A stretch of 64,000 nucleotides of DNA, from the NCBI GenBank assembly GCA_963843085.1, contig CAWJJG010000011.1:62001-126000 (forward strand), read 5' to 3'. The stretch is from DASUPK01 sp963843085. Lineage in GTDB: Bacteria; Actinomycetota; Thermoleophilia; Solirubrobacterales; 70-9. The notes beneath the pieces were generated by a model. It was not told the DNA's origin. It saw only the letters and a list, made by a program, of their open reading frames with translations, and made no database searches. The first letter of the stretch is position 1. Each line of letters starts with the position of its first letter. This document shows, in pieces, positions 22,836-30,296 of the stretch. The translations under genes and the position numbers were made by a program.

Positions 22836-23065
22836 GCCCGACGCTCAACCCGGTGAAGCGCTACCACGAGATGTGCCGCGAGGCCCGATCGAAGATGTCC
22901 GACCTGATCGACGGCGAGCTCGACCCCAGCGAGGCCGACCAGGTGGCCCGCCACGCGCGCTGGTGCCCCAACTGCCGACGGATGCTCCAAGACCTGCACC
23001 GCACTGTCGAGGGGCTCGAGGCGCTCGGCGACGTCCCGACTCCTGCGGACGAGACCCCAGCCTGA
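22832..23065 (+). CDS. Zinc-binding anti-sigma factor (zf-HC2/ZAS type)
   Basis: 77 residues. The core is HEMCREARSKMSDLIDGELD, then VARHARWCPNCRRMLQDL: a HxxxCxxC motif with an upstream Cys (C15), typical of redox-sensitive zinc anti-sigma factors such as RsrA. It has no membrane helix, so it is a soluble sensor. Translation is coupled to the sigma factor. Loss of zinc on disulfide formation would release sigma, by analogy with the family. Confidence 0.88.
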   Translation: MSPTLNPVKRYHEMCREARSKMSDLIDGELDPSEADQVARHARWCPNCRRMLQDLHRTVEGLEALGDVPTPADETPA

Positions 23066-23076
23066 CCCTGCTCCTC

Positions 23077-23105
23077 AGCAAACCGTGCGTCGAACGGTGC
23101 GTATG
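23077..23105 (+). pseudogene. Integrase-tail trace, copy 4, att core lost
   Basis: QQTVRRTVR is readable, directly followed by ATGAACTGCCTGCAAAT, which in other copies lies after the tRNA fragment (ATGAAGTCCCTGCAAAT). The intervening roughly 100 bp including the 42-nt att core has been deleted, so this is a fused scar between unit 4 and unit 5. Confidence 0.45.
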
Positions 23106-23345
23106 AACTGCCTGCAAATCCGGGTTTCTGAATCTTGCTCAGCACGCGGAATTCTTTTCCGGCTCAGGATCCGCGCGTTGAGATCGCCGCGATTCGTGCC
23201 TGGCGAACCGGGCGGCAACACGCGGATTTCCTGACGCACCGACGCACGGACGCCGTCAACCGCTGGCCCGCAAGACGATTGCTCGGAACGAACACGACGG
23301 CCGCCGTCTGAGCGGGACGCCGGGTTTCACGGGAAAGCGCCACGG
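23106..23345 (+). repeat. Left-end block copy 5
   Basis: No gene is supported here. The familiar order is kept: CTGCAAATC, CACGCGGA at 23143 with partner TCCGCGCG near 23170, direct CACGCGGATTTC at 23219-23230, GACGCACCGACGCACGG, then a GGGTTTCACGGGAAAGCG closing motif near 23320. It begins unit 5, whose cargo is the GNAT-AAA+ gene. Confidence 0.65.
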
Positions 23346-23410
23346 ACGAACCCGGACCTCGGCAACCCAACCAGCGCGCACGGGTTGACGAGTTGCGCAA
23401 CCATCTGCTT

Positions 23411-24691
23411 GTGACGAAAGCAACGATCAGGGATTACGAGCCGGGCGACCTCGGTCGGGTCCTGGATCTGTGGGGTCGCACCGACGAGCCCGGCGAGGCC
23501 GGTGGGCTGACCCTCGACCAGGCGGTCGATCTGATGAGCTCGGATCCTTCCGTCGCCGTGGTCGCGGAAATCGAAGGCGACATTGTGGGCATCGTGATTG
23601 GGAGCTCCTCCGCTGCAATCGGCTGGGTGCATCGCCTCACCCTGCTGCCCGGGCTCTCCGAGGAGACAACGATCGCCGACGGGCTGCTCGCCCGGATCGA
23701 GCAATTGCTTGCCGGGCGGGGAGCGCGACGCCTGGGGGCGCTCGTGGCCGACAGCGAACGAAGCCGCGAGCACCTCGAGCGCCGGGACTACCGACCCAGC
23801 GACATCGGCTATCTGGAGCGTCAGGTCACCGCAACCACGTCGGTCCCAACCGAACTCGCGGCGGTCTGGGCCCGGAGGATCCACCCCGGTCTCTGGAGCG
23901 AGCTGAAGGGCCTCGAGGACGCCAAGCAGATCATCGAGCGCCGGGTGATTCTGCCGCTCGAGGAGCCGGCGCTCGCCTCCCGGCATTCGGTCGCCCCACC
24001 ACGGGCCATAGTCCTTTTCGGTCCTCCCGGGACGGGCAAGACGACGTTCGCCAAGGGCATCGCCTCGCGGCTCGGCTGGCCCTTCGTGGAGATCCAGCCC
24101 AGTGAAGTGGCCGAGGAAGGAGCCGACCGCACCGCGACACTGCTTGCCGCGGCCTTCGACCGCATCCTCGAGCTCAGTGCGGCAGTCGTGTTCGTCGATG
24201 AGGTCGAGGACTTGGCGTCGGACCGTCATGCGGAGCGCCGGGTCAGCCCGAGCGTGACCAACGAGTTCCTGAAGCAGATACCGAGGCTCCGCGAGGCCCC
24301 CGAGCACCTGCTGGTGTGCGCCACGAACTGGGTCAGCCGACTCGACCCGGCTTTTCTGCGGCCAGGGCGCTTCGACTACGTGCTCCCGGTCGGCCCGCCG
24401 GACCCTGCCGCCCGGCAGGCCATCTGGGGTCGGTATTGCGAGGAGATAACCGACAGTCAAATCGATCTGTCCGCACTGGTGAACGCAACCGACTTCTTCA
24501 CACCCGCGGACATCGAGTTCGCTGCCCGCAAGGCGGCCCAGGCGGCCTTCGAGCGTGAGGCCTTCGGCGAGGGCAGCCATCGAGCCACCACCGATGACTT
24601 CCTTGCCGCGATCACCCAGACGCGACCCACCCTGTCGAGGGAGCTCGTGAACCGCTTCGGCGACGACACGGACCGCTTCGCTCGCTACTGA
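23411..24691 (+). CDS. GNAT acetyltransferase fused to AAA+ ATPase
   Basis: 426 residues from GTG 23411 (a TTG at 23393 is an alternative). Residues about 1-140 form a GNAT domain: ATIRDYEPGDLGRVLDLW, VAVVAEIEGDIVGIVIG, WVHRLTLLPGLSEETTIADGLLARIEQLL, ARRLGALVADSERSREHLERRDYR. Residues about 150-420 form an AAA+ module of the FtsH/p97 type with Walker A GPPGTGKTTFAKG, Walker B VVFVDEVEDLAS, sensor CATNW and arginine-finger RPGRFDYVLPV. The two together in one chain are unusual. No protease or nuclease domain follows. It is the only cargo of a 1.9-kb array unit, upstream of a hicBA remnant. Confidence 0.88.
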   Translation: MTKATIRDYEPGDLGRVLDLWGRTDEPGEAGGLTLDQAVDLMSSDPSVAVVAEIEGDIVGIVIGSSSAAIGWVHRLTLLPGLSEETTIADGLLARIEQLLAGRGARRLGALVADSERSREHLERRDYRPSDIGYLERQVTATTSVPTELAAVWARRIHPGLWSELKGLEDAKQIIERRVILPLEEPALASRHSVAPPRAIVLFGPPGTGKTTFAKGIASRLGWPFVEIQPSEVAEEGADRTATLLAAAFDRILELSAAVVFVDEVEDLASDRHAERRVSPSVTNEFLKQIPRLREAPEHLLVCATNWVSRLDPAFLRPGRFDYVLPVGPPDPAARQAIWGRYCEEITDSQIDLSALVNATDFFTPADIEFAARKAAQAAFEREAFGEGSHRATTDDFLAAITQTRPTLSRELVNRFGDDTDRFARY

Positions 24692-24759
24692 CTACTCCTT
24701 CGGCTGGGACGCTGCCCGCGCTCGCTTTGCGCGCGAAGGAACCGCGAACCTCAATCGCG

Positions 24760-24902
24760 CCCGTTCTTCAGCCGTACGTGATTGCCGCGTTGGCGGACAA
24801 CCGATCAGCCGTCTCGCTCGAGCGCACGCACGAGGGCATTGCCGGAGACCAACCGGCTGTCGAGGGCTCACGCCGGCAGGGCGAACTTCCGGCGAATCAC
24901 AA
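24760..24902 (-). pseudogene. hicBA remnant, copy 3
   Basis: The DNA from TTCTTCAGCCGTACGTG to CCGGCAGGGCGAACTTCCGGCGAAT matches the hicA start region and hicB end of copies 1 and 2 (KKPG, VRQRG, the Arg/Gln segment and VSGKALVRAL are partly readable on the minus strand) but with many substitutions and no open frame. Most of hicB and the hicA 3' end are gone. Its position before the integrase-tail trace fixes it as the right end of unit 5. Confidence 0.65.
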
Positions 24903-24939
24903 CGGTGCGTCCAACTCCCGACTTCGACCCCAACTGAGG
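24903..24939 (+). pseudogene. Integrase-tail trace, copy 5
   Basis: ACGGTGCGTCCAACTCCCGACTTCGACCCCAACTGA, positions 24904-24939, retains the TVRPTPDF-x-PN-stop ending of copies 1 and 3. One of the two GTGCGT repeats is lost. Confidence 0.4.
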
Positions 24940-24996
24940 TGACCTCAGTACGCCTGCCAGCCCCTACTCAGCCTGAGACGACCCCTCCTGGCCGTC

Positions 24997-25025
24997 CTCA
25001 TAGTCCGCGTGTCGGGGGTTCGAGT
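24997..25025 (+). repeat. Att core copy 5, truncated
   Basis: CTCATAGTCCGCGTGTCGG and GGGTTCGAGT match the tRNA-Met fragment with substitutions, then similarity stops at 25025, replaced by GGCGCGCCCGAGCGG. The rest of the 24940-25221 interval has no supported gene; GGAGGAGGTAAGG at 25207 is the ribosome site of the next gene. Confidence 0.65.
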
Positions 25026-25221
25026 GGCGCGCCCGAGCGGAAGAGCTGCTTTCTCTTTGAATCACGCCGCTTGACCGAATCGGTGCCGGGGCGGGCGTTC
25101 GACAGAGCGATTGGCGATGAGCGATCGTCGGACGCTCGAGATGGCGACCACTTGACTCACGACGGTGTGATCGGTACGGATACGCCCTCGGAGTGGAGCG
25201 GGACTCGGAGGAGGTAAGGCG

Positions 25222-25926
25222 ATGAAGCGACCGTCGATAGTTTCCGTCCTGACCGCGGCGCTCGTACTGGCGATCGCCGGAACGGCAAGCGCGGACACAA
25301 CGCTCGGATCTGCAGCCCAACCCTCTGGGTCAACCGCTGGCGGTGGCGGGTGCGGCACGAGTCAGGTGATCGCCCAGTTCACCGACAACCCGAGCAGCCC
25401 GTACTTCGTTCCGGCTGGGGGCAAGATCACGCAATGGCAGATGAACACGTTCGGCGCGACGCCGGGCAGCCCAGTCTCCCTCGTGGTCGTGCGGCCGAAC
25501 TCCGGCGGGACGTTCACCGTGATCGGCGCGGACCCACGCACCGTGCCCTCGCCGCTTCCGTCCGGAAGCGTCGCCTCGTTCACGGTGGCTGCACCGATCA
25601 CGGTCGCCGCCGGCGACAGCCTCGGTCTGTACATGCCGACGGCCAACACCTGCGTGTGGTTCGGCGGCACCATCCCGTTCGCGTCCACGCTGGTCGGACT
25701 GGTCGAGCCTAGTCCGCCGGCCAGCGGTCAGACGTTGAATCAGAGGTCCAGCAATCCCATCAGCCCGCCGAGCTACACGATGAACCTGGCGGCGAACTTC
25801 GTCCCCAATCCCACTGGACAACGTGCGGCGGCCCTGAAGAGGTGCAAGAAGCGGGCTCACAGGAAGCGCTGGTCCAAGAAGAAGCGGAAGAAGTGCAAGA
25901 AGAAGGCGAAGAGGCTCCCGGTCTAG
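25222..25926 (+). CDS. Secreted protein with Lys/Arg-Cys-rich C-terminal tail
   Basis: 234 residues; GGAGGAGGTAAGG lies upstream of ATG 25222. A Sec signal peptide (KRPSIVSVLTAALVLAIAGTASA) is followed by a beta-rich domain (about 40-195) with PYFVPAGGKITQWQMNTFG, SVSLVVVRP-like strands, ITVAAGDSLGLYMPT and NTCVWFGG. The last 35 residues are strongly basic with two Cys (LKRCKKRAHRKRWSKKK). The central domain resembles the protein encoded convergently at 25987, so the two are paralogues. The tail may bind the wall or teichoic-acid-like polymers; function unknown. Confidence 0.75.
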   Translation: MKRPSIVSVLTAALVLAIAGTASADTTLGSAAQPSGSTAGGGGCGTSQVIAQFTDNPSSPYFVPAGGKITQWQMNTFGATPGSPVSLVVVRPNSGGTFTVIGADPRTVPSPLPSGSVASFTVAAPITVAAGDSLGLYMPTANTCVWFGGTIPFASTLVGLVEPSPPASGQTLNQRSSNPISPPSYTMNLAANFVPNPTGQRAAALKRCKKRAHRKRWSKKKRKKCKKKAKRLPV

Positions 25927-25929
25927 CAA

Positions 25930-25975
25930 CTTCGCGGGCAGCACTGAGCATCGTCGATGCACTACTCGCGCGAAG
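25930..25975. terminator. Bidirectional hairpin between convergent genes
   Basis: An outer stem CTTCGCG (25930-25936) / CGCGAAG (25969-25975) encloses an inner palindrome GCATCG-T-CGATGC (25948-25960). It fills the 60-bp gap between two convergent stops, the expected place for a shared terminator. Confidence 0.55.
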
Positions 25976-25986
25976 CGACAGCGAGA

Positions 25987-26928
25987 CTAACCCTTCCTTC
26001 GCTTCAGCTTCAGCTTCTTCGACTGCGTGCTGGGATCGCCGCCGGTCGGGGTATAGGTGACCGCCACCTTGAGCTTGACCTTGCCCTTGCTTTTCAGCTT
26101 CTCCTTCTTCTGGCCCTTGGCCTTCACCACCAGCTTCACCATGCCCGGGGCGTTGACTGTCTTGGCGATCACCGCACCGGCGGCGCTTGCTCCCTTGACG
26201 CCCTTGCCGCCCAAGGTGACCGTGCCGGGGTTGGGGACGTTGACCGCGAGGGTTGCGGTCCCCTTCTTCTTGTTCAGCTTCGGCTTGCCGAGGGTGAAGG
26301 AGTTGGTGGGCTCGACGACGGCGCTGATGTTGAGTCTCACGCTGTCATCGGGCATGCCGAAGACACCCGAGTCGCCATCCTGCAGGCCGGGGATCAAGGT
26401 ACCGTCCGGCAGGGCGGGGCCATGGATGAGAATCGTGTCCCCGGGAGCGGCTCCGAAGCCACACGCGGTGGCAGTCGGTGAGCGGGTGTTGAGCCCGAGC
26501 ACGTCACCGGGTTGCACCGCGATCTTGGTCGGGAAAGTGTTGAGGACTCCCCCGGTCAGATTCCGAGGCCCGTCGTGGCCGACGACCTGGTAGGTCGCCG
26601 GGTCGGCGACCTTGCGGAAGACCTTCATCGTCAGCTGTTGCCCGCTGGCGGCTATGGCATTGTGGCTCCAGGAGGTGAGCGTTCCGGCCGCCGGGACGAG
26701 GTAGCTGGTGCCCGTCGTGATGCTCGCCTGCAGGGCATCGAAGTCCATGGTGGTGCAGGTGGTTGTCGGCACCCCCGGGGCGAGCTGTCCGATCGTCACG
26801 GAGGCTGGGGCGGATTGGGCGCTCGCGGCCAGCGAGAGCCCGGCAAGCGATGCGGCAAGCGCCAGACGCCTCAGGGGACGTCGTTCCCGACCTGTCGGTT
26901 GAACCATGCTCCCGGACCGTCGCCGCAT
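25987..26928 (-). CDS. Secreted protein, paralogue of the 25222 protein
   Basis: 313 residues. The N-terminal signal (RRPLRRLALAASLAGLSLAASAQSAPA) precedes a domain with TSYLVPAAGTLTSWSHNAIA, QLTMKVFRKVADPATYQVVGHDGP, AVQPGDVLGLNT and TACGFGA, matching the order PYFVPAGGKITQW / SLVVVRP / AAGDSLGLYM / TCVWFGG in its neighbour. A second, beta-rich region (about 215-300) and a Lys-rich end (KKLKLKRRKG) follow. Start choice between the first ATG and the internal Met8 is open. Both genes are the cargo of unit 6; no enzyme motif is visible. Confidence 0.72.
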   Translation of the reverse strand: MRRRSGSMVQPTGRERRPLRRLALAASLAGLSLAASAQSAPASVTIGQLAPGVPTTTCTTMDFDALQASITTGTSYLVPAAGTLTSWSHNAIAASGQQLTMKVFRKVADPATYQVVGHDGPRNLTGGVLNTFPTKIAVQPGDVLGLNTRSPTATACGFGAAPGDTILIHGPALPDGTLIPGLQDGDSGVFGMPDDSVRLNISAVVEPTNSFTLGKPKLNKKKGTATLAVNVPNPGTVTLGGKGVKGASAAGAVIAKTVNAPGMVKLVVKAKGQKKEKLKSKGKVKLKVAVTYTPTGGDPSTQSKKLKLKRRKG

Positions 26929-27200
26929 CTCAAATCCTCCCTCTAGCTGGATCGTTGTGGGAAACCTAGCGTCTGCGAGCCCGGCTTTGGCAAGCGGGGC
27001 TTCTGCTTCCGCGTGAAGGGGATATCGCGGCTGCTCGGACGGTGGACTCCCGGAATGGGCCCCTGTGGATGAAAAGCGGCTGTCGGGGTGAGAACGAAGT
27101 GAGAACGGACCCGGACGGAGCGAGCCGAACCGCGACCTGGTCGTGCCCGCCGATCCGTGAAAGCCGACTCCAACGGACCCCGCTGGACCGACGGCGCAGG

Positions 27201-27240
27201 ATCATAATCCGTGTCGGGGGTTCGAGTCTCTCCTCCGGCA
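27201..27240 (+). repeat. Att core copy 6, degenerate
   Basis: ATCATAATCC then GTGTCGGGGGTTCGAGT, CTCTCCTCCGGCA: the tRNA-Met fragment with a 2-bp deletion (GC of CCGCGTG) and a C-to-T change. It marks the right limit of the array. The interval 26929-27200 before it has no supported gene; GTGAGAACGAAGTGAGAACGG at 27090-27110 is a direct repeat (GTGAGAACG) like the tails of other units. Confidence 0.7.
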
Positions 27241-27277
27241 TCGGCACGGTCGGCCGGGCATACGATCTCGCCGCCCC

Positions 27278-29041
27278 TTGTTGACCACCAATCAGATCCT
27301 CACCGGGCTCGGCCTCGTGATCGTCTTGGCGATCGGGAGCCAGCTGCTCGCCAGCCGCCTGCGGCTGCCGGCGATCGTGCTGCTGCTCCCCGTCGGCTTC
27401 ATAGCCGGCGTGCTCACCGACGACGTCCACCCGGACGGCCTCTTCGGGAACGCGTTCCAGCCACTGGTCTCGCTCGGGGTGGGGCTGATCCTGTTCGAGG
27501 CCGGCCTCCGCCTGCGCCGGCACGAGCTGCACGGCGGCATTCGCAGCGTCGTTCTCCGCCTGGTCTCCGGCGGAGCGATCATCACTCTTGCGGGCGTCAC
27601 GCTGGCGGCCAAGCTGATCTTCGATCTCGGCTGGGGCGTCTCCACCGTGATCGGCGCGATCCTGGTGGTCTCCGGGCCGACGGTGGTGCTGCCGCTCCTC
27701 GCCTTCGTGCGCCCGACCGCTCGGGTGCGCTCCGTCCTCAAGTGGGAGGGGACCCTGATCGATCCGATCGGGGCGCTGCTCGGAGTGATGGCCTTCACCG
27801 CCACCCGGGCCGGAGCCGGCGGAGAGAAGCCCTTTCACCCGGGCGAGCTAGCTGGGAGCCTCATCGTGGGATTCCTGGTCGGCGCGGTGGCCACCGCCGT
27901 CCTCTGGTTGATCCTGCGCGAGCTCCAGCGGGGGTCACCCAAGGAGGCGATCCCGGCGGCGCTGATGTGCGTGACGGCGGCTCTCGTCGGCGCGGACCTG
28001 ATTCGCGACGACGCCGGCTTCGTGGCGACCGTGACCATGGGGATCGCCCTGGCGAACGAGCCGCGGCTCGACCTCTCCCGGATTCTCGAGTTCCACGGCA
28101 CGGTCGTCGGGCTGCTGATCGGGACGCTCTTCATCCTGATCTCGGCGTCGGTCACGCCCTCGGAGATCAACGGACTGCTCGCCGAATCGATCGGCCTGAT
28201 TGCGGTGATGGTCGTGGTGCTCCGCCCGCTCGCGGTCGCCGTCGCGACGCGCGGTTCGGAGCTCGACCTGCGCGAGCGCGCTTTCGTGGCCTGGATGGCG
28301 CCGCGGGGGATAGTGGCGGCCGCCACGGCCTCGGCCTTCAGCCTCGAACTCAGCCAGGCAGGGGTCAAGGGCGCCGAGAAGATCCTGCCGATCGCCTTCG
28401 TGGTGATCTTCGTCACGGTCGTCCTCTACGGTTTGACCTCCGCCCCCGTGGCCCGGCTGCTCGGCATCGCGGGAGCGGAGGCGCCGGTGATCCTGATCGT
28501 CGGCGGGCACGCGTGGGCCAGGAACATCGCGGCCGCCCTGAAGGCCGCGGGCGCCGAGGTGCGGCTCTGGATCGGCGACCCCGACGAGCAGCGGGTCGCG
28601 CGCGCCGCCGGACTGAACGCCGGAAATGCCCGCCTCGGCCTCGACCTGGAGACGCGCGAAGCCGAGCTCGAGGAGGTCGGCACGGCTCTGCTGCTGACCG
28701 AGAGCGACGACTTCAACGCGCTCGCTGCCTTCGAGCTGCGACAGGAGCTCGGCAGCGACGCCGTCTACCGCCTGCCGACGGCCCCGGGTGCGCTCGACCT
28801 CATCCCCGCCTATGCGGAGGGCGGAATCCTGTTCGGGGAAGGACTCACCCACACGGAGCTCAGCCGGCGCTTCGAGGCCGGCGCCCGGATCGAGGAGCTC
28901 TCCCCCGACGAGCTCGCACGCCGCCTGCCTCGGGGAGCGGTCCCGTTGTTCCTGCTCGCCGGCGACGGGGAGGTCGCGGTCGTGACGGCGGACTCGCCGC
29001 CGAACGCAGCGGCGGCCCAGCGAGCGATCTGCCTGACCTGA
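27278..29041 (+). CDS. Cation:proton antiporter (CPA1/NhaP-like) with TrkA-N domain
   Basis: 587 residues from TTG 27278 (TTG 27281 also possible). Twelve or so helices span about 1-400, with VSGPTVVLPLLAFVRP and LKWEGTLIDPIGALLG. The latter carries the EGTLIDPIGA motif of Na+/H+ and K+/H+ antiporters with the transport Asp. Residues about 405-585 form a soluble domain starting VILIVGGHAWARNIAAALKAAG, a Rossmann-type TrkA-N/RCK-like module that usually gates by nucleotide. It starts only 37 bp after the last att remnant, so it may be native flanking chromosome or last cargo. Confidence 0.9.
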   Translation: MLTTNQILTGLGLVIVLAIGSQLLASRLRLPAIVLLLPVGFIAGVLTDDVHPDGLFGNAFQPLVSLGVGLILFEAGLRLRRHELHGGIRSVVLRLVSGGAIITLAGVTLAAKLIFDLGWGVSTVIGAILVVSGPTVVLPLLAFVRPTARVRSVLKWEGTLIDPIGALLGVMAFTATRAGAGGEKPFHPGELAGSLIVGFLVGAVATAVLWLILRELQRGSPKEAIPAALMCVTAALVGADLIRDDAGFVATVTMGIALANEPRLDLSRILEFHGTVVGLLIGTLFILISASVTPSEINGLLAESIGLIAVMVVVLRPLAVAVATRGSELDLRERAFVAWMAPRGIVAAATASAFSLELSQAGVKGAEKILPIAFVVIFVTVVLYGLTSAPVARLLGIAGAEAPVILIVGGHAWARNIAAALKAAGAEVRLWIGDPDEQRVARAAGLNAGNARLGLDLETREAELEEVGTALLLTESDDFNALAAFELRQELGSDAVYRLPTAPGALDLIPAYAEGGILFGEGLTHTELSRRFEAGARIEELSPDELARRLPRGAVPLFLLAGDGEVAVVTADSPPNAAAAQRAICLT

Positions 29042-29054
29042 GTCGGCCGGAGAG

Positions 29055-30131
29055 CTAGCGGACGACGGGCTGGAAGGTCTCCGCCCTGCTCAGGCACCGG
29101 GCGCGCTTCCGCTTGGTCTTCTTCGGGTTCTTGGCCCGCTTGTGCTTGCAGGCCCTGATCCGCTTCCTGCGGCCCTTCGGCAGCGGCCCGCCGGCGCCGG
29201 CCCAGAGGTGGAACGCCTCGCCGCCGAAGTAGGGCCCGGCGAGCACGTGGCAGCCGGCGAACCCGCCGCAGGTGATCCAGGCGTGGCTGGTGACGGAAAC
29301 GAGCAGCCTGTCGCCGAGAATCCAGCCGCCGCCGCTGGCCCCCTGCGCCTGGTTGCACGGCGCCGCCAGCAGGCTCCCGGTCTCGCCCTCGAAGCCGCTG
29401 ACCTGCGAGCTGCAGAGGATCGGGCGCTCGCCATCGTAAGCGGGACTGGGGTCCGCCGGATAGCCGAAGAGCTGCAGGGTCCGGTTCGAGAGGCTCCTCG
29501 GCACCTTGTTGAAGGCGATCCCCCGAGAGCCCAGCCGATCCTGGATCGGCTGTGCGGCGTCGCCCGTGACGTTGACGGCGCCGGTATCGACGCTAACCCC
29601 GAGGTACGGATACGCCCCTGGGACCGCCAGCCGGCTAGCGGTGTAGACGCCGTAGGGGGCGAAGTGGTCGCGGTAGGCGGGCACGAACAGCACGTTCGTG
29701 GCCCACTGGGTCTGGCCGACGCCGAGCGTCATTGCGAGGCAGTGGGCCGCCGTCAGCACCAGATCGCGCCTGTAGGAGGTGACCACGGTCGCCGAACAGC
29801 TCCCGTTCTCGTTTCCGAAGGTGACGAAGAGCCGGCCGTGGACCCGGTACGGATAGGTCGTGTCGAGGCTGGCGGGGATCTCCTGGTCGGGCGGTGCCGC
29901 GCTCGCCGCCGCCGTCGGGGCCGCCGCGTCGGCACCCGTGGACGCGCCGTCAAGCGGCACGGCTTCGCGCATCCGCTCGGCAGTCCAGTAGCCGCGCACC
30001 GTGGCGGAACTCTGGCCGACCTCGTGCGTCGCGATCGGGGCGGCGCCCGCCCCCGGCGCCAACCACCAGCTTGCCGCCACGGCGATGATCCCGCCCGTCA
30101 GCCCGACTCTCAGCTCACTCCCTGAACGCAC
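29055..30131 (-). CDS. Secreted trypsin-like serine protease with basic tail
   Basis: 358 residues from GTG 30131 (the frame is open to 30203, but this start sits just before the signal peptide). Signal helix: VGLTGGIIAVAASWWLAPGAGA. A low-complexity Ala/Ser/Pro propeptide-like stretch precedes the catalytic domain: His130 in VLTAAHC, probable Asp183 in VSVDTGAVNV, Ser266 in QGASGGGW. Cys pairs suggest disulfides. The last 45 residues are Lys/Arg/Cys rich (RIRACKHKRAKNPKK), like the tail of the 25222 protein. Convergent with the antiporter gene. Confidence 0.88.
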   Translation of the reverse strand: MRSGSELRVGLTGGIIAVAASWWLAPGAGAAPIATHEVGQSSATVRGYWTAERMREAVPLDGASTGADAAAPTAAASAAPPDQEIPASLDTTYPYRVHGRLFVTFGNENGSCSATVVTSYRRDLVLTAAHCLAMTLGVGQTQWATNVLFVPAYRDHFAPYGVYTASRLAVPGAYPYLGVSVDTGAVNVTGDAAQPIQDRLGSRGIAFNKVPRSLSNRTLQLFGYPADPSPAYDGERPILCSSQVSGFEGETGSLLAAPCNQAQGASGGGWILGDRLLVSVTSHAWITCGGFAGCHVLAGPYFGGEAFHLWAGAGGPLPKGRRKRIRACKHKRAKNPKKTKRKRARCLSRAETFQPVVR

Positions 30132-30296
30132 CTCTTCTCGAACACCACGATGCGCCGATCGATTCGCTGGTCCTCGCGCGGGGAGACCGGCCAAGGGCAC
30201 CACGCTCCCAGCGGGACATCGCCAGCGGCGAGCCGCTCCGATTTCCCGAGGGCTGAGTGGTGGGTGACCCGAGGGAGGTGGCAGGCAGCGCTGTAC

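Noticed and set aside
5287..27240. CRISPR array
   Set aside because: The repeats are tRNA 3' halves spaced 1.6-8 kb apart with genes between them; no short regular spacers.
5255..27240. A recombinase, transposase or phage structural gene inside the array
   Set aside because: None of the supported proteins has tyrosine- or serine-recombinase, DDE or phage motifs; only short tail-like repeats remain.
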